Of a DNA stretch of 64,000 nt, positions 8,615 through 16,114 are shown piece by piece. How positions within the stretch are numbered: the first letter of the stretch is position 1; each line of letters begins with the position of its first letter. This DNA is from Bradyrhizobium sp. ORS 285 (GTDB lineage: Bacteria; Pseudomonadota; Alphaproteobacteria; Rhizobiales; Xanthobacteraceae), in the NCBI RefSeq assembly GCF_900176205.1, contig NZ_LT859959.1, forward strand, positions 3,679,001 to 3,743,000, given 5' to 3'. The notes under the pieces were generated by a model. It did not search any database. It saw only the letters and a program-made list of their open reading frames with translations, and was not told where the DNA came from. Made by a program: the position numbers and the translations under genes.

Positions 8615-8625
8615 CGTATCTCCTT

Positions 8626-8655
8626 GTGATTGGTACCGATGTGATTGGCACTGAT
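8626..8655. repeat. Tandem 15-base duplication in the HU leader
   Basis: TGTGATTGGTACCGA is followed directly by TGTGATTGGCACTGA, 13 of 15 positions identical. The first copy is immediately upstream of the HU ribosome-binding site on the minus strand, so the duplication lies in the mRNA leader. Confidence 0.8.
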
Positions 8656-9194
8656 GAATGACGTGACGACTGCGCGGCTATCAGCGCATTGCTGCGCAGA
8701 CTGGTCGGGGTTTTCTGGCTGCATTGCACAGCCGGGACTTCAGTCGTCTGGTGGTGTAGCACCCCGCGATTTTCGGGATTCTCCTGCATTTCAAGGGGCC
8801 CCGAAGCACCCACAGCGGCGCCAAAATTCCAACGGAGCGCGGAGAAGTCAAGCTGCGATGCCGATCGAACGGAGCATGCGATTCATTTTCCCCTATATTT
8901 CCAGGCATTTTCGATGCTGCTGCGTGATTTTGGTCGCACATCACCTGCAAAAAGCGCTGAAAAACCCGTATACGCCCGCATGGCGCGCGTTCGCTCGCGC
9001 TCCGAATCACCGCTGAAAACAGCGATTCGCAGCCTTCCGACCCGACCGCAGCCTCATCGCGCGCCCCACAATTCCGCGCGAGCCGGCATTGCTGAAGGCC
9101 GCGGCGTGATGCGCAAACAAGGCGATTGCTGCTATGGATCGGCATCCGCAGGCGGCCGTTGAACAACCGCTTCAAGCTCAGGGAGACCAGGACG
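8656..9194. other. Upstream region of HU, no gene seen
   Basis: About 540 bases between the HU leader and the glyoxalase-fold gene. It is more AT-rich around 8880-8970 (ATTCATTTTCCCCTATATTT), which suits a promoter for HU. A short inverted repeat, GAATC...GCTG-AAAA-CAGC-GATTC, sits at about 9002-9026. Frames that cross it look like chance. Confidence 0.4.
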
Positions 9195-9647
9195 ATGCGT
9201 TATCTCCACACCATGCTGCGCGTGCGCAATCTCGACGTCGCGCTGAAATTCTATTCCGATGCGCTCGGCCTCAAGGAGGTCCGCCGGATCGACAACGACA
9301 AGGGCCGATTCACCCTGGTGTTTCTCTGCGCACCCGAAGATGAACACCTGCTGAAGAGCCTGCCCTCGACGCGCGGCGCACCGCTGGTCGAGCTGACCTA
9401 CAATTGGGACGAGGAAAAATACGGCGAGGATCGCTTCTTCGGCCACCTCGCCTATGAGGTCGACGACATCTACGCCACCTGCGATCGCCTGATGAAGCTC
9501 GGCGTCACCATCAATCGGCCGCCGCGCGACGGCAACATGGCGTTCGTCCGCTCGCCCGACCTGCACTCGATCGAGCTGCTGCAGAAGGGCGAGCCGAAGG
9601 CGCCGGCCGAGCCTTGGCTGTCGATGCCGAACACCGGCCACTGGTAG
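9195..9647 (+). CDS. Glyoxalase/VOC-fold protein, lactoylglutathione lyase-like
   Basis: 150 residues; the ATG at 9195 is preceded by AGGGAGACC. The N-terminal MRYLHTMLRVRNLDVALKFY, then LGLKEVRR, and a second half with FGHLAYEVDDIYATCDRL and FVRSPDLHSIELLQKG follow the two beta-alpha-beta-beta-beta modules of GloA. Metal ligands can be placed at His5, Glu (VELTYNW), His (GHLAYEV) and Glu (IELLQ). The enzyme isomerises the methylglyoxal-glutathione hemithioacetal to lactoylglutathione. A short hydrophobic protein and an intrinsic terminator follow on the same strand. Substrate is inferred from family only. Confidence 0.85.
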   Translation: MRYLHTMLRVRNLDVALKFYSDALGLKEVRRIDNDKGRFTLVFLCAPEDEHLLKSLPSTRGAPLVELTYNWDEEKYGEDRFFGHLAYEVDDIYATCDRLMKLGVTINRPPRDGNMAFVRSPDLHSIELLQKGEPKAPAEPWLSMPNTGHW

Positions 9648-9739
9648 ACACCTCGCAATCGTCCGCACACAGGTCCGGAACATCAAGGCCACCCTCGCGT
9701 TGTCGCCCCGATTGACGGAGAGGACATGAGGAGGCCGAG

Positions 9740-9820
9740 ATGGGTCGAGGAATCTTGCTGTGGTTGTTGGGCGTGCCGATCCCGGTGATCATTCTGCTGT
9801 GGCTGTTCTTCGGCCGCTGA
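9740..9820 (+). CDS. 26-residue single-span membrane microprotein
   Basis: ATG with GAGGAGG eight bases upstream, encoding MGRGILLWLLGVPIPVIILL and a short WLFFGR end. It is one hydrophobic membrane helix capped by arginines. The strong ribosome site and the intrinsic terminator 46 bases downstream support expression. Similar tiny hydrophobic proteins recur in alphaproteobacteria and have no known function. Confidence 0.65.
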   Translation: MGRGILLWLLGVPIPVIILLWLFFGR

Positions 9821-9866
9821 TCGCCGGGAACGACTGAGAGACTGATCGCGCGACGCGTTCAACCGA

Positions 9867-9893
9867 AAAGCCCCGCCAAAAGCGGGGCTTTTT
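9867..9893 (+). terminator. Intrinsic terminator
   Basis: AAAAGCCCCGC-CAAAA-GCGGGGCTTTTT, a perfect GC-rich stem with a five-base T tract, directly after the microprotein gene and before the glutathione transferase gene. Confidence 0.95.
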
Positions 9894-9940
9894 GCGTGAG
9901 ATGCGCTATGACGATCAGCGGAAAAACACAGGAGCCGCAC

Positions 9941-10581
9941 GTGCCCACCGCGAAGCAATTGACGATCTGGGGCCGCATCAATTCGGTCAACGTGCAGAAG
10001 GTGCTGTGGTGTCTTGCCGAGCTCGATCTCGGCTACGAGCGCATCGATGCCGGCATGCAGTTCGGCCGCAACAACGAGGCCGACTATCTCGCGATGAACC
10101 CCAACGGCCGCATCCCGACGCTGGTCGACGGCGACTTCGTGCTGTGGGAGAGCAATGCGATCATGCGCTATCTCTGCCTGGCCTATGGCCGTGACACCCT
10201 GCTCTACCCTGCGCAGCCGCGGCACCGCGCCGCGATCGAGCGCTGGCTCGACTGGACGCTGTCGACGGTGCAGCCGACCGAGCGCCCACTGTTCTGGGGC
10301 CTGGTGCGCACCCCGCCCGAAGAGCGCGACATGATCGCACTGCAGAAGGCCGCCGACGACGCCGCGACGATGTGGCGCGTCCTCGACGCGCACCTGGCCA
10401 CCGCAGCCATGTCGAAGCGGAGAGCTTCACGCTGGCAGACCTCGCGCTCGGCGCCTACGCGCGGCGCTGGTTCGGAGTCGAAGGCGTCGAGAAGCCGGAG
10501 CTGCCGAACCTGACCCGCTGGTACGAACGCATCGCGCAGCGGCCGGCCTTCATCCGCCACATCGCGCCGCCGCTGTCGTAA
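9941..10581 (+). pseudogene. Glutathione S-transferase with an apparent one-base frameshift
   Basis: The thioredoxin-fold half (KQLTIWGRINSVNVQKVLWC, NPNGRIPTLVDGDFVLWESN) and the first helices read in one frame up to about base 10408. The rest of the C-terminal domain (VEAESFTLADLALGAYARRW and then LPNLTRWYERIAQRPAF) continues in another frame from base 10411 to the stop at 10581. Loss of one base near 10409-10410 explains it. The reconstructed protein would be about 213 residues, normal for the family. The GTG at 9941 has AGGAG seven bases upstream; an ATG at 9908 is possible. Either the gene is broken in this strain or the sequence has an error here. Confidence 0.8.
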
Positions 10582-10586
10582 GGGCG

Positions 10587-10841
10587 TCAGCGCCCGACGG
10601 ACGTGCCTGTCTCGAGGCGCAGCGCCCCGCCGACCTTCACGCAGGTGTCCGTGCCTTCGATGCGGACGAAGATCGCGCCGTAGGAGGCACAGGGATTTCG
10701 ATTGACGACAGCGGGCCGAGACAGCGGCTTGCCGCCACCCGCGGCGTTCGACGTCAGGAGCGATGTCCCCGGCGAACCGGCAGATGCGGGCAGCGCAACC
10801 GCGAGCCACGCGATGATGCCAAGACTGAAAGACCTGCACAT
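10587..10841 (-). CDS. Small exported protein with a porin-like motif
   Basis: 84 residues from the ATG at 10841. Residues 1-22 are a Sec signal peptide (MCRSFSLGIIAWLAVALPAS, cleavage near SAG). The mature part contains CASYGAIFVRIEGTDTC followed by VKVGGALRLETG. This closely resembles the N-terminal segment of alphaproteobacterial general porins (porin_2 family), where two cysteines flank a YG-x-GF-x-x-x-x-GTDTC element and a KIGG-x-VR strand follows. The rest of the barrel is absent, so it is either a diverged stand-alone mini-protein or a porin remnant. It overlaps nothing and lies between the GST and a PilZ gene. Confidence 0.6.
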   Translation of the reverse strand: MCRSFSLGIIAWLAVALPASAGSPGTSLLTSNAAGGGKPLSRPAVVNRNPCASYGAIFVRIEGTDTCVKVGGALRLETGTSVGR

Positions 10842-10887
10842 ACCAGCTTGATAGCGCGTCAGCGGCGCGGACGCGATGGCCGATGCG

Positions 10888-11145
10888 CTACTTGCCGATG
10901 AACTTGACGCCGACCGAGGCGCCGCGGCGCCACACCACCTGGCACAGCCGGCCGGTGCGCGCATCCCGGGCGAAGGCGAGCCGTATCGTGGCCGGCAGCG
11001 CCGCCGCATCCTCCAGGGTCAGCTTGGCGCCGGCGCTGGAGATGTCCTGGACGAGGCAATGGCGCACCGCGAATCCGCCCTCCAGCGTGATCCACGCCGG
11101 CTGCCTCATCGACTTGCGGGCTTCCCGCTTCTTGGGTGCGGCCAT
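10888..11145 (-). CDS. PilZ-domain protein
   Basis: 85 residues, starting at the second of two adjacent ATGs (GGAG seven bases upstream). The single domain has R-x3-R near the N-terminus (REARKSMRQPAW), then HCLVQDISSAGAKL, which corresponds to the D/N-x-S-x-x-G motif, and ends with VVWRRGASVGVKFI. PilZ domains bind cyclic di-GMP through the arginines and the DxSxxG motif and control motility or polysaccharide. The arginine motif is weaker than the RxxxR consensus, so nucleotide binding is not certain. The gene is alone on its strand. Confidence 0.85.
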   Translation of the reverse strand: MAAPKKREARKSMRQPAWITLEGGFAVRHCLVQDISSAGAKLTLEDAAALPATIRLAFARDARTGRLCQVVWRRGASVGVKFIGK

Positions 11146-11379
11146 CATCCTGCTCCTGCTCGCCCGCTGCAGTACGGCAAGGACCCTAATGGACGGTTGA
11201 TTGGATCAACCACGTCGATGACGGTCGTGGTATTCGAATGGGTGAGAATCGACGCCAGTGGCGGTCCCTGGCGGAAGCGGTTTTCGGCTGTGGGCTTCCC
11301 CCGGCAAGCCTCCGCTCAAGGCTCGGCTGGGATTGATCTCGCTCCCAAGTTGCGTTCCTATTTGACCATGGAGGACGCT

Positions 11380-11667
11380 ATGCGGTTTGGTTTGATCGTT
11401 GTTTTGATGCTGTTTGTCAGCGGCTGCATGACCGACAATGGTGGGAACAGCCTGGTTCAGTCGACAGTCTTTGCGCAGCCTGCAGTGGTTTATCACACAG
11501 GCGATAATCTGGAGGTCTCCTATTACAATGGCGGACTCCAGCAGTCGTATAATGAACGAAACGCGATGGAGCTCTTGAAGAAGGAATGTGGAGGCGCGTT
11601 TCGCATCGTGGGCCGATCGAACGCGCCAAGCGGCGATGCGTATGTCGATGCCGTCTGCGTGCGCTGA
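11380..11667 (+). CDS. Small outer-membrane-type lipoprotein
   Basis: 95 residues from the ATG at 11380, with GGAGG six bases upstream. The N-terminus MRFGLIVVLMLFVSGC is a lipoprotein signal peptide with lipobox V-S-G-C. The mature domain (NLEVSYYNGGLQQSYNERNA and further on KKECGGAFRIVGRS) has a secondary-structure pattern seen in short envelope lipoproteins of rhizobia; the function is unknown. No operon partner, with tRNA-Glu convergent downstream. Confidence 0.75.
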   Translation: MRFGLIVVLMLFVSGCMTDNGGNSLVQSTVFAQPAVVYHTGDNLEVSYYNGGLQQSYNERNAMELLKKECGGAFRIVGRSNAPSGDAYVDAVCVR

Positions 11668-11836
11668 CGCGTTTGGCTCTTGGCAATTGACAGTTTAGGA
11701 CCGGCCAAAACCCCCGCGAGCCGCAGGCGCCTCGCCCGACCTTCGAAAAATGCTTTGGCCAGCGTGATGCCGTTCTGATCGGCGACGCTCAAGCGCCGCC
11801 GAAACGACCAATAAAATCAAGGGGAAAAGGTGCCAA

Positions 11837-11911
11837 TGGCGCTCCCTAGCGGAATCGAACCGCTCTCTCCACCGTGAAAGGGTGGCGTCCTAACCGATAG
11901 ACGAAGGGAGC
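11837..11911 (-). tRNA. tRNA-Glu (anticodon UUC)
   Basis: On the minus strand a 75-base cloverleaf with acceptor GCTCCCT/AGGGAGC, discriminator G and an encoded CCA. The anticodon stem CCACC/GGTGG holds loop CTTTCAC, giving anticodon TTC. The T arm has GGTTCGATTCC. Standard glutamate identity features (short variable arm, TTCGTCTA in the D arm) are present. Confidence 0.96.
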
Positions 11912-12129
11912 ACGACGTACGATGTCACGGAGACACAGGGTCCCGGCGCCATCGCCGTTTGCGCGCTCAAGGAAAAACCGTCTGCAAAACAACAGCTTGT
12001 GGCCGCGATTTGCGAGGTCGGCTGAACCGCCGGAGGTGATTCCGTGCCGCGCGCGGCGAACGTATAGAGGCGTTTGATCGCCCGGGCAAGCCGCCAATGG
12101 ACGTCTTTACCGGCCCGGTCGCGCCATGC

Positions 12130-12462
12130 TCAACGCGCCGCAAACAACGGCGAGATCCCGTCGGTGTCGATATAGACCACGCCCTCCTCGACCCTGACCG
12201 GATATTCGGCCAGCGCGCTCTCCGGGGGGTGCAGCGGCTCGCCCGTCAGCGCATCCCACGTCCAATTGTGCACGGGACAGCTCAGCACCCGGCCGTCGAA
12301 GCCGGCCTCCTCCATCGGCGCCGCCGTATGCGGGCAGACGCCCTGGAACGCCTTCAGCTCCCCATTATCGGGCCAGGCGAGAATGATGAGCTGGGCGTCG
12401 GCGATGACCAGGCGCATGCCGCCTTCGTCGATCGTATCGGCCTTGCAGACGCGGGTGAACAT
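12130..12462 (-). CDS. Rieske [2Fe-2S] ferredoxin
   Basis: 110 residues from the ATG at 12462. The cluster-binding boxes are VCPHTAAPMEEA and LSCPVHNWTWD, giving C-x-H ... C-x-x-H, with the 16-residue spacing typical of soluble Rieske ferredoxins of oxygenase systems (TmoC/BphF type). It would pass electrons in the cytoplasm to a partner oxidase or oxygenase. No oxygenase or reductase gene is adjacent. The gene is divergent from an unknown 250-residue protein across a 207-bp region with a perfect dyad, so the two may act together. Confidence 0.88.
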   Translation of the reverse strand: MFTRVCKADTIDEGGMRLVIADAQLIILAWPDNGELKAFQGVCPHTAAPMEEAGFDGRVLSCPVHNWTWDALTGEPLHPPESALAEYPVRVEEGVVYIDTDGISPLFAAR

Positions 12463-12611
12463 GCGCGGTCCCTCTCCGTCGTTTGTTGCGGTGATCGCAA
12501 GCGATGGCCGGAGCAAGACTCGTTCCGACTGCGCCTCGTCCCCACGAGCACAGCAAGACGATGGCACCCTTCTTGCTGCCTTCCTGTCGAGATCTCGCTG
12601 GACGCGCCGTC

Positions 12612-12629
12612 CTGTCGCAAACGCGACAG
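12612..12629. promoter_or_regulatory. 18-bp dyad TGTCG-N6-CGACA between divergent genes
   Basis: CTGTCGC-AAAC-GCGACAG has perfect 7-bp arms. Its inner form TGTCG-N6-CGACA has the half-site spacing of the CRP/FNR superfamily, and the same half-sites are known for CooA. It lies 40 bp upstream of the ATG of the 250-residue protein. Which factor binds is not known. Confidence 0.5.
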
Positions 12630-12669
12630 AGCGACGTCGCAGCAGCGGACAGCGGCGGCGGAGTGCGAC

Positions 12670-13422
12670 ATGACCGACATGACGGAGCTGAGGACACGCA
12701 AGGAGCCGCTCAACCTCGCCATCGTCCATGTCGATCCCGACGCCTTCATCGCCCATCTGATGGGCTGGCTCGAGATCACCGCCTTCATCAAGGCGCAGCG
12801 CAGCGGCGAGGCCACTGTGCCCGCGGACGGCAAGACACCGGCTCTATCGCCCGCGCAGCTCAAGAATGGCGGCGTGCACGAGGTCGGCAACGATGCGCTG
12901 TTTGCGTTCGCGATGACGGCGGCGCTGAAGGGCGACAAAGCCGCGGTCGACAAGGTCGAGACCGCCCTGCTCGATCAGATGGGCCCAGATTTTCCGGGCT
13001 CGTTCGCGCTGTGGCACTTCCGCACCACGATCGACGCGCCGACCACGCTCGATGATTTCGTCGGCCAGGCCGGCAAGAAAATGCTGGCGGGCGACCTGCC
13101 GCCCCCGCCGCTGCGGGCCAAGGAATATTGGAGCGCGGGCCTGCGCTTCTTCGAGAAGGCGCGCAAATCCAACTTCGTCCACGAGATCATGTATCCGCTG
13201 GCCAAATGGACGCGCGCACGCTGGACTGAGACCGCCGAGAAGGGCGTCGCCTTCCTGCATCACATCGAGGACAACGTCCCGGTGCTGCGCGAGGTGCTGG
13301 AGGAGCCGCGCAACGACCAGGCGTTCATTGCCAACACCCTGCTGAAGCTCGCGCCGGCCGTCGACATGGAGCTGAATGAGGAATACCAGGGCTTCCTGCG
13401 CTCGCTCGCGCGCCGCAACTGA
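12670..13422 (+). CDS. Conserved-looking 250-residue protein of unknown function
   Basis: Soluble, acidic/basic mixed protein with no signal peptide or membrane segment. The N-terminal third (LNLAIVHVDPDAFIAHLMGW, then AFIKAQRSGEATVP) and the helical C-terminal part (FFEKARKSNFVHEIMYPLAK, FLHHIEDNVPVLREVLEEP) give no domain that I recognise. Several histidines and acidic residues in the C-terminal helices could bind a metal, but no motif is clear. It is divergent from a Rieske ferredoxin and preceded by an 18-bp dyad. An intrinsic terminator follows at 13453-13481. The first of two close ATGs (12670 and 12679) was taken. Confidence 0.75.
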   Translation: MTDMTELRTRKEPLNLAIVHVDPDAFIAHLMGWLEITAFIKAQRSGEATVPADGKTPALSPAQLKNGGVHEVGNDALFAFAMTAALKGDKAAVDKVETALLDQMGPDFPGSFALWHFRTTIDAPTTLDDFVGQAGKKMLAGDLPPPPLRAKEYWSAGLRFFEKARKSNFVHEIMYPLAKWTRARWTETAEKGVAFLHHIEDNVPVLREVLEEPRNDQAFIANTLLKLAPAVDMELNEEYQGFLRSLARRN

Positions 13423-13452
13423 GCGCCGCCTGAGCCTAACGGCCGACGCAAA

Positions 13453-13481
13453 AAGGCCGGCGGGCGTTACGCCGCCGGCCT
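13453..13481. terminator. Intrinsic terminator
   Basis: AAGGCCGGCGG-GCGTTACG-CCGCCGGCCT with flanking AAAAA on the left and TCTTG on the right. It follows the 250-residue protein gene by about 30 bases and could act in both directions. Confidence 0.82.
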
Positions 13482-13696
13482 CTTGTCGCGACTGCCGGCT
13501 CCGGCCGTCCGGTTCCGTCGCACTCCTGGGGGAGTATGCGAACAGGGTCTCGCGGCCTGGTTAATGATGATTTAACGCGAGATGAGCAAACCGAGGCGAC
13601 GGACAAAACTGCACGTCTGGCGAGCACCGCACGCAATCAGGGTTACCCGCTCGCTCATCGGCTGGTCGGGATTTGAGACCCGGGCAACGCCAGCCA

Positions 13697-13912
13697 TCAA
13701 CTCAAAATCAATGCGCGCTTCTTCTCGCGGCGCAGCGCACGCTCCTGGCAGCCCGACAGCCGGACGAACTCCTGCGGATGGATATCGTAGCCCTGACAGC
13801 CGAAGGCGCTCTGCTGCGACATCGGCGTCTGCGCCGGACCGTCCGGCCGATCGCTCCTGGCTCCGGCCAACGAAGCCCGGCCCGGCTCGAGCCCTGTATT
13901 CAACGCGGTCAT
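13697..13912 (-). CDS. Possible small protein, 71 residues
   Basis: ATG at 13912 with GGAG six bases upstream. The product has no signal peptide; its second half (FGCQGYDIHPQEFVRLSGCQ, then a basic end RALRREKKRALILS) carries two cysteines 19 residues apart. Composition is less typical of coding DNA here, and overlapping frames exist on the other strand, so this may be chance. The remaining part of the 600-base region between the terminator at 13453 and the hemerythrin gene shows nothing I can name. Confidence 0.3.
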   Translation of the reverse strand: MTALNTGLEPGRASLAGARSDRPDGPAQTPMSQQSAFGCQGYDIHPQEFVRLSGCQERALRREKKRALILS

Positions 13913-14029
13913 AGCCAACTCCGTGAAAGAGTGCCTGCCCCCAACGATCGGGAACTATAGCCCCCTGGATTTCCTGTGCAATTGAGACAAAGCGTCCGTG
14001 AGGCCAAGTGTCCCTCAGCTCGGTGTCCC

Positions 14030-14608
14030 TCAGCTCGCAGCAGCGCGCGCCTGCTCCGCCTCCTGCTCCCAGCGCAGGATGGTCCGCTCGAGGTTGTGGA
14101 ATTTTTCCGCGACGTCGCCGTCGAACAGCGGGTCCTTGCGGTCGGACATGCGGGCGTCGATGTCGGCCCAATCCTCCGGCTGCAGGGCGCGCAAGGCTGC
14201 CGGAAACAGCAGCGTCTCCTCCTTGCGCAGATGCTCGCGCTGGCTGTCGATGAACTCGAGGACGGCGGCGTGGAAGCTCTCGCGCAGGATCTCCTGGTCG
14301 GACAGCACGGCGTTGACGGCATCGGCAAAGCCGCGCAGCCGCTGTGCCTCGGTCTCGTGCTCGTCGTCGACATCGCCATAGGTGGCGGCCGCCGCCGGAT
14401 CGCGCGCGCGCAACTTGCCGAAGATCATCTCCTCCTTGGGATGATGGCAGCGCTGCGGATAGTCCTCGAAATAGGCGATGATGCTCTGAAGGATGTCGTA
14501 GTCCGGCCGCCGATTATGATCGAACAGCTCCAACTCGTGCTCGAGCACCGAAAGAAGCTTCTCGAGGTTCTGGTGCTCCTGCAGCAGCGCTTCGATGATC
14601 TTTGCCAT
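14030..14608 (-). CDS. Hemerythrin HHE-domain protein
   Basis: 192 residues from the ATG at 14608 (AGAGGC upstream). The diiron ligands fit the pattern: LLQEHQNLEKLL (His near residue 11), YPQRCHHPKEEMIFG (H-x3-E), then DDEHETEAQRL, and FIDSQREHLRKEETLLFPAA (H-x4-E). This is the long Hr-lke subtype common in soil proteobacteria, sensing or storing oxygen or protecting iron-sulfur and NO-sensitive targets. It stands alone beside hemA. Confidence 0.9.
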   Translation of the reverse strand: MAKIIEALLQEHQNLEKLLSVLEHELELFDHNRRPDYDILQSIIAYFEDYPQRCHHPKEEMIFGKLRARDPAAAATYGDVDDEHETEAQRLRGFADAVNAVLSDQEILRESFHAAVLEFIDSQREHLRKEETLLFPAALRALQPEDWADIDARMSDRKDPLFDGDVAEKFHNLERTILRWEQEAEQARAAAS

Positions 14609-14764
14609 GGCTGCCTCTTTGCGCCGGGCCGGGTTCTGCCGAGCCGGCATGCTCCCCTGATCGCAAAAGACTACGCCCGCGCGGGCGCGGGCGGCATTGC
14701 GGCAGATCAAACTGACAGGGTCATCTGACAGGCCAGGAGAACAATCGACAGGACAGCCGGCGGC

Positions 14765-15994
14765 CTACTCCGCCGCCAGGGCCTGCGGGGCTCGCACCAG
14801 GCCGAGCCGGTCCCAGACATCGACCAACGCCTCGGCCAGCGCATCGATCAGGCCGTCGTCGTGGTACGGCGACGGGGTGATGCGCAGCCGCTCGAGGCCG
14901 CGCGGCACCGTCGGGTAGTTGATCGGCTGGATGTAGATGCCATGCTCGGCCAGCAGCAGGTCGGATGCCGTCTTGCACTTCTCGGGATCGCCGACATGCA
15001 CCGGCACGATGTGGGTGTCCGACGGCATCACCGGCAGGCCGGAGGCATTCAGCACGGCCTTGAGACGGGCGGCGCGGTCCTGGTGGCGGTCGCGCTCCCA
15101 TTGCGAGGTCTTCAGATGACGGATCGCGGCGGTCGCGGCGGCGCAGACCGGCGGCGGCAGCGCAGTCGTGAAGATGAAGCCCGGCGCATAGGACCGGACG
15201 GCGTCGATCAGGTTGGCGTTGGCGGCGATGTAGCCGCCGAGGCAGCCGAATGCCTTGGCGAGCGTGCCTTCGAGGATGTCGATACGGGCCATCGCCCCGT
15301 CGCGCTCGGCGATGCCGCCGCCGCGCGGGCCATACATGCCGACGGCATGGACCTCGTCCACGTAAGTCAGCGCGCCATAGCGCTCGGCGAGATCGCAGAT
15401 CCGATGCAAGGGGGCGACATCGCCGTCCATCGAATACAGGCTCTCGCAGACGATCAGCTTCGGCCGGTCCGGATCGGCGGCGCGCAGCAGCTCTTCCAGA
15501 TGGGCGAGATCATTGTGCCGCCAGATCTGCCGTTCAGCGCCCGACTTGCGGACGCCCTCGATCATCGAATTGTGGTTCAGCGCATCCGACAGCAGCAGGC
15601 AGTTCGGCAGCAGCTTTGCGATGGTCGAGATGCCCGTCTCGTTGGAGACGTAGCCGGAGGTGAACACCAGCGCGGCTTCCTTACCGTGGAGATCGGCGAG
15701 CTCGCGCTCCAGCTCGATCAGCGGATGGTTGGTGCCGGCAATGTTGCGGGTGCCGCCGGCGCCGGTCCCCATGCGCGCGGCAACGTCGACCATGGCGCCG
15801 ATCACCTTGGGGTGCTGGCCCATGCCGAGATAATCGTTGGAGCACCAGATCACGACATCCTTCGGCCCCTCCGGCGAATGCCAGATCGCCCGCGGAAAGC
15901 GGCCGGCGAGACGTTCGAGATCGGCGAACACGCGGTAGCGGCTTTCCCTGTGCAGCTGGTCAAGGGCGCGGTCGAAATAGCTGTCGTAGTTCAT
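14765..15994 (-). CDS. hemA: 5-aminolevulinate synthase
   Basis: 409 residues, the same length as the well-studied Bradyrhizobium enzyme. It condenses glycine and succinyl-CoA to 5-aminolevulinate, the first step of heme (and, in photosynthetic strains, bacteriochlorophyll) synthesis by the C4 route. Visible landmarks: [20 protein letters not shown] at the start, [15 protein letters not shown], the glycine-rich [31 protein letters not shown] with the PLP-binding aspartate, and [15 protein letters not shown] with the Schiff-base lysine. A FixK/FNR-type box lies 107 bp upstream of the start codon, which fits the known oxygen control of rhizobial hemA. A Cds1-like PLP enzyme is upstream on the same strand. 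Confidence 0.97.
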   Translation of the reverse strand: MNYDSYFDRALDQLHRESRYRVFADLERLAGRFPRAIWHSPEGPKDVVIWCSNDYLGMGQHPKVIGAMVDVAARMGTGAGGTRNIAGTNHPLIELERELADLHGKEAALVFTSGYVSNETGISTIAKLLPNCLLLSDALNHNSMIEGVRKSGAERQIWRHNDLAHLEELLRAADPDRPKLIVCESLYSMDGDVAPLHRICDLAERYGALTYVDEVHAVGMYGPRGGGIAERDGAMARIDILEGTLAKAFGCLGGYIAANANLIDAVRSYAPGFIFTTALPPPVCAAATAAIRHLKTSQWERDRHQDRAARLKAVLNASGLPVMPSDTHIVPVHVGDPEKCKTASDLLLAEHGIYIQPINYPTVPRGLERLRITPSPYHDDGLIDALAEALVDVWDRLGLVRAPQALAAE

Positions 15995-16100
15995 CACCTG
16001 ATCCGTCCTTCCCCTGCCCGGCGGCCCGACGCCAGCGTTCCAGCGCCCCTTTAAAGGTCTGTTTCGGCTCGGACAAAAGCCCAGTTCGGCCGGGCGATCG

Positions 16101-16114
16101 TTGATCCAGATCAG
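16101..16114 (-). promoter_or_regulatory. FixK/FNR-type box upstream of hemA
   Basis: TTGATCCAGATCAG matches the anaerobox TTGAT-N4-ATCAA at nine of the ten defined positions. Its centre is about 113 bp before the hemA ATG, so a class-II promoter would give a leader of roughly 70 bases. It overlaps the stop codon of the upstream Cds1-like gene. Rhizobial hemA genes are known to be induced by FixK at low oxygen. Confidence 0.7.
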
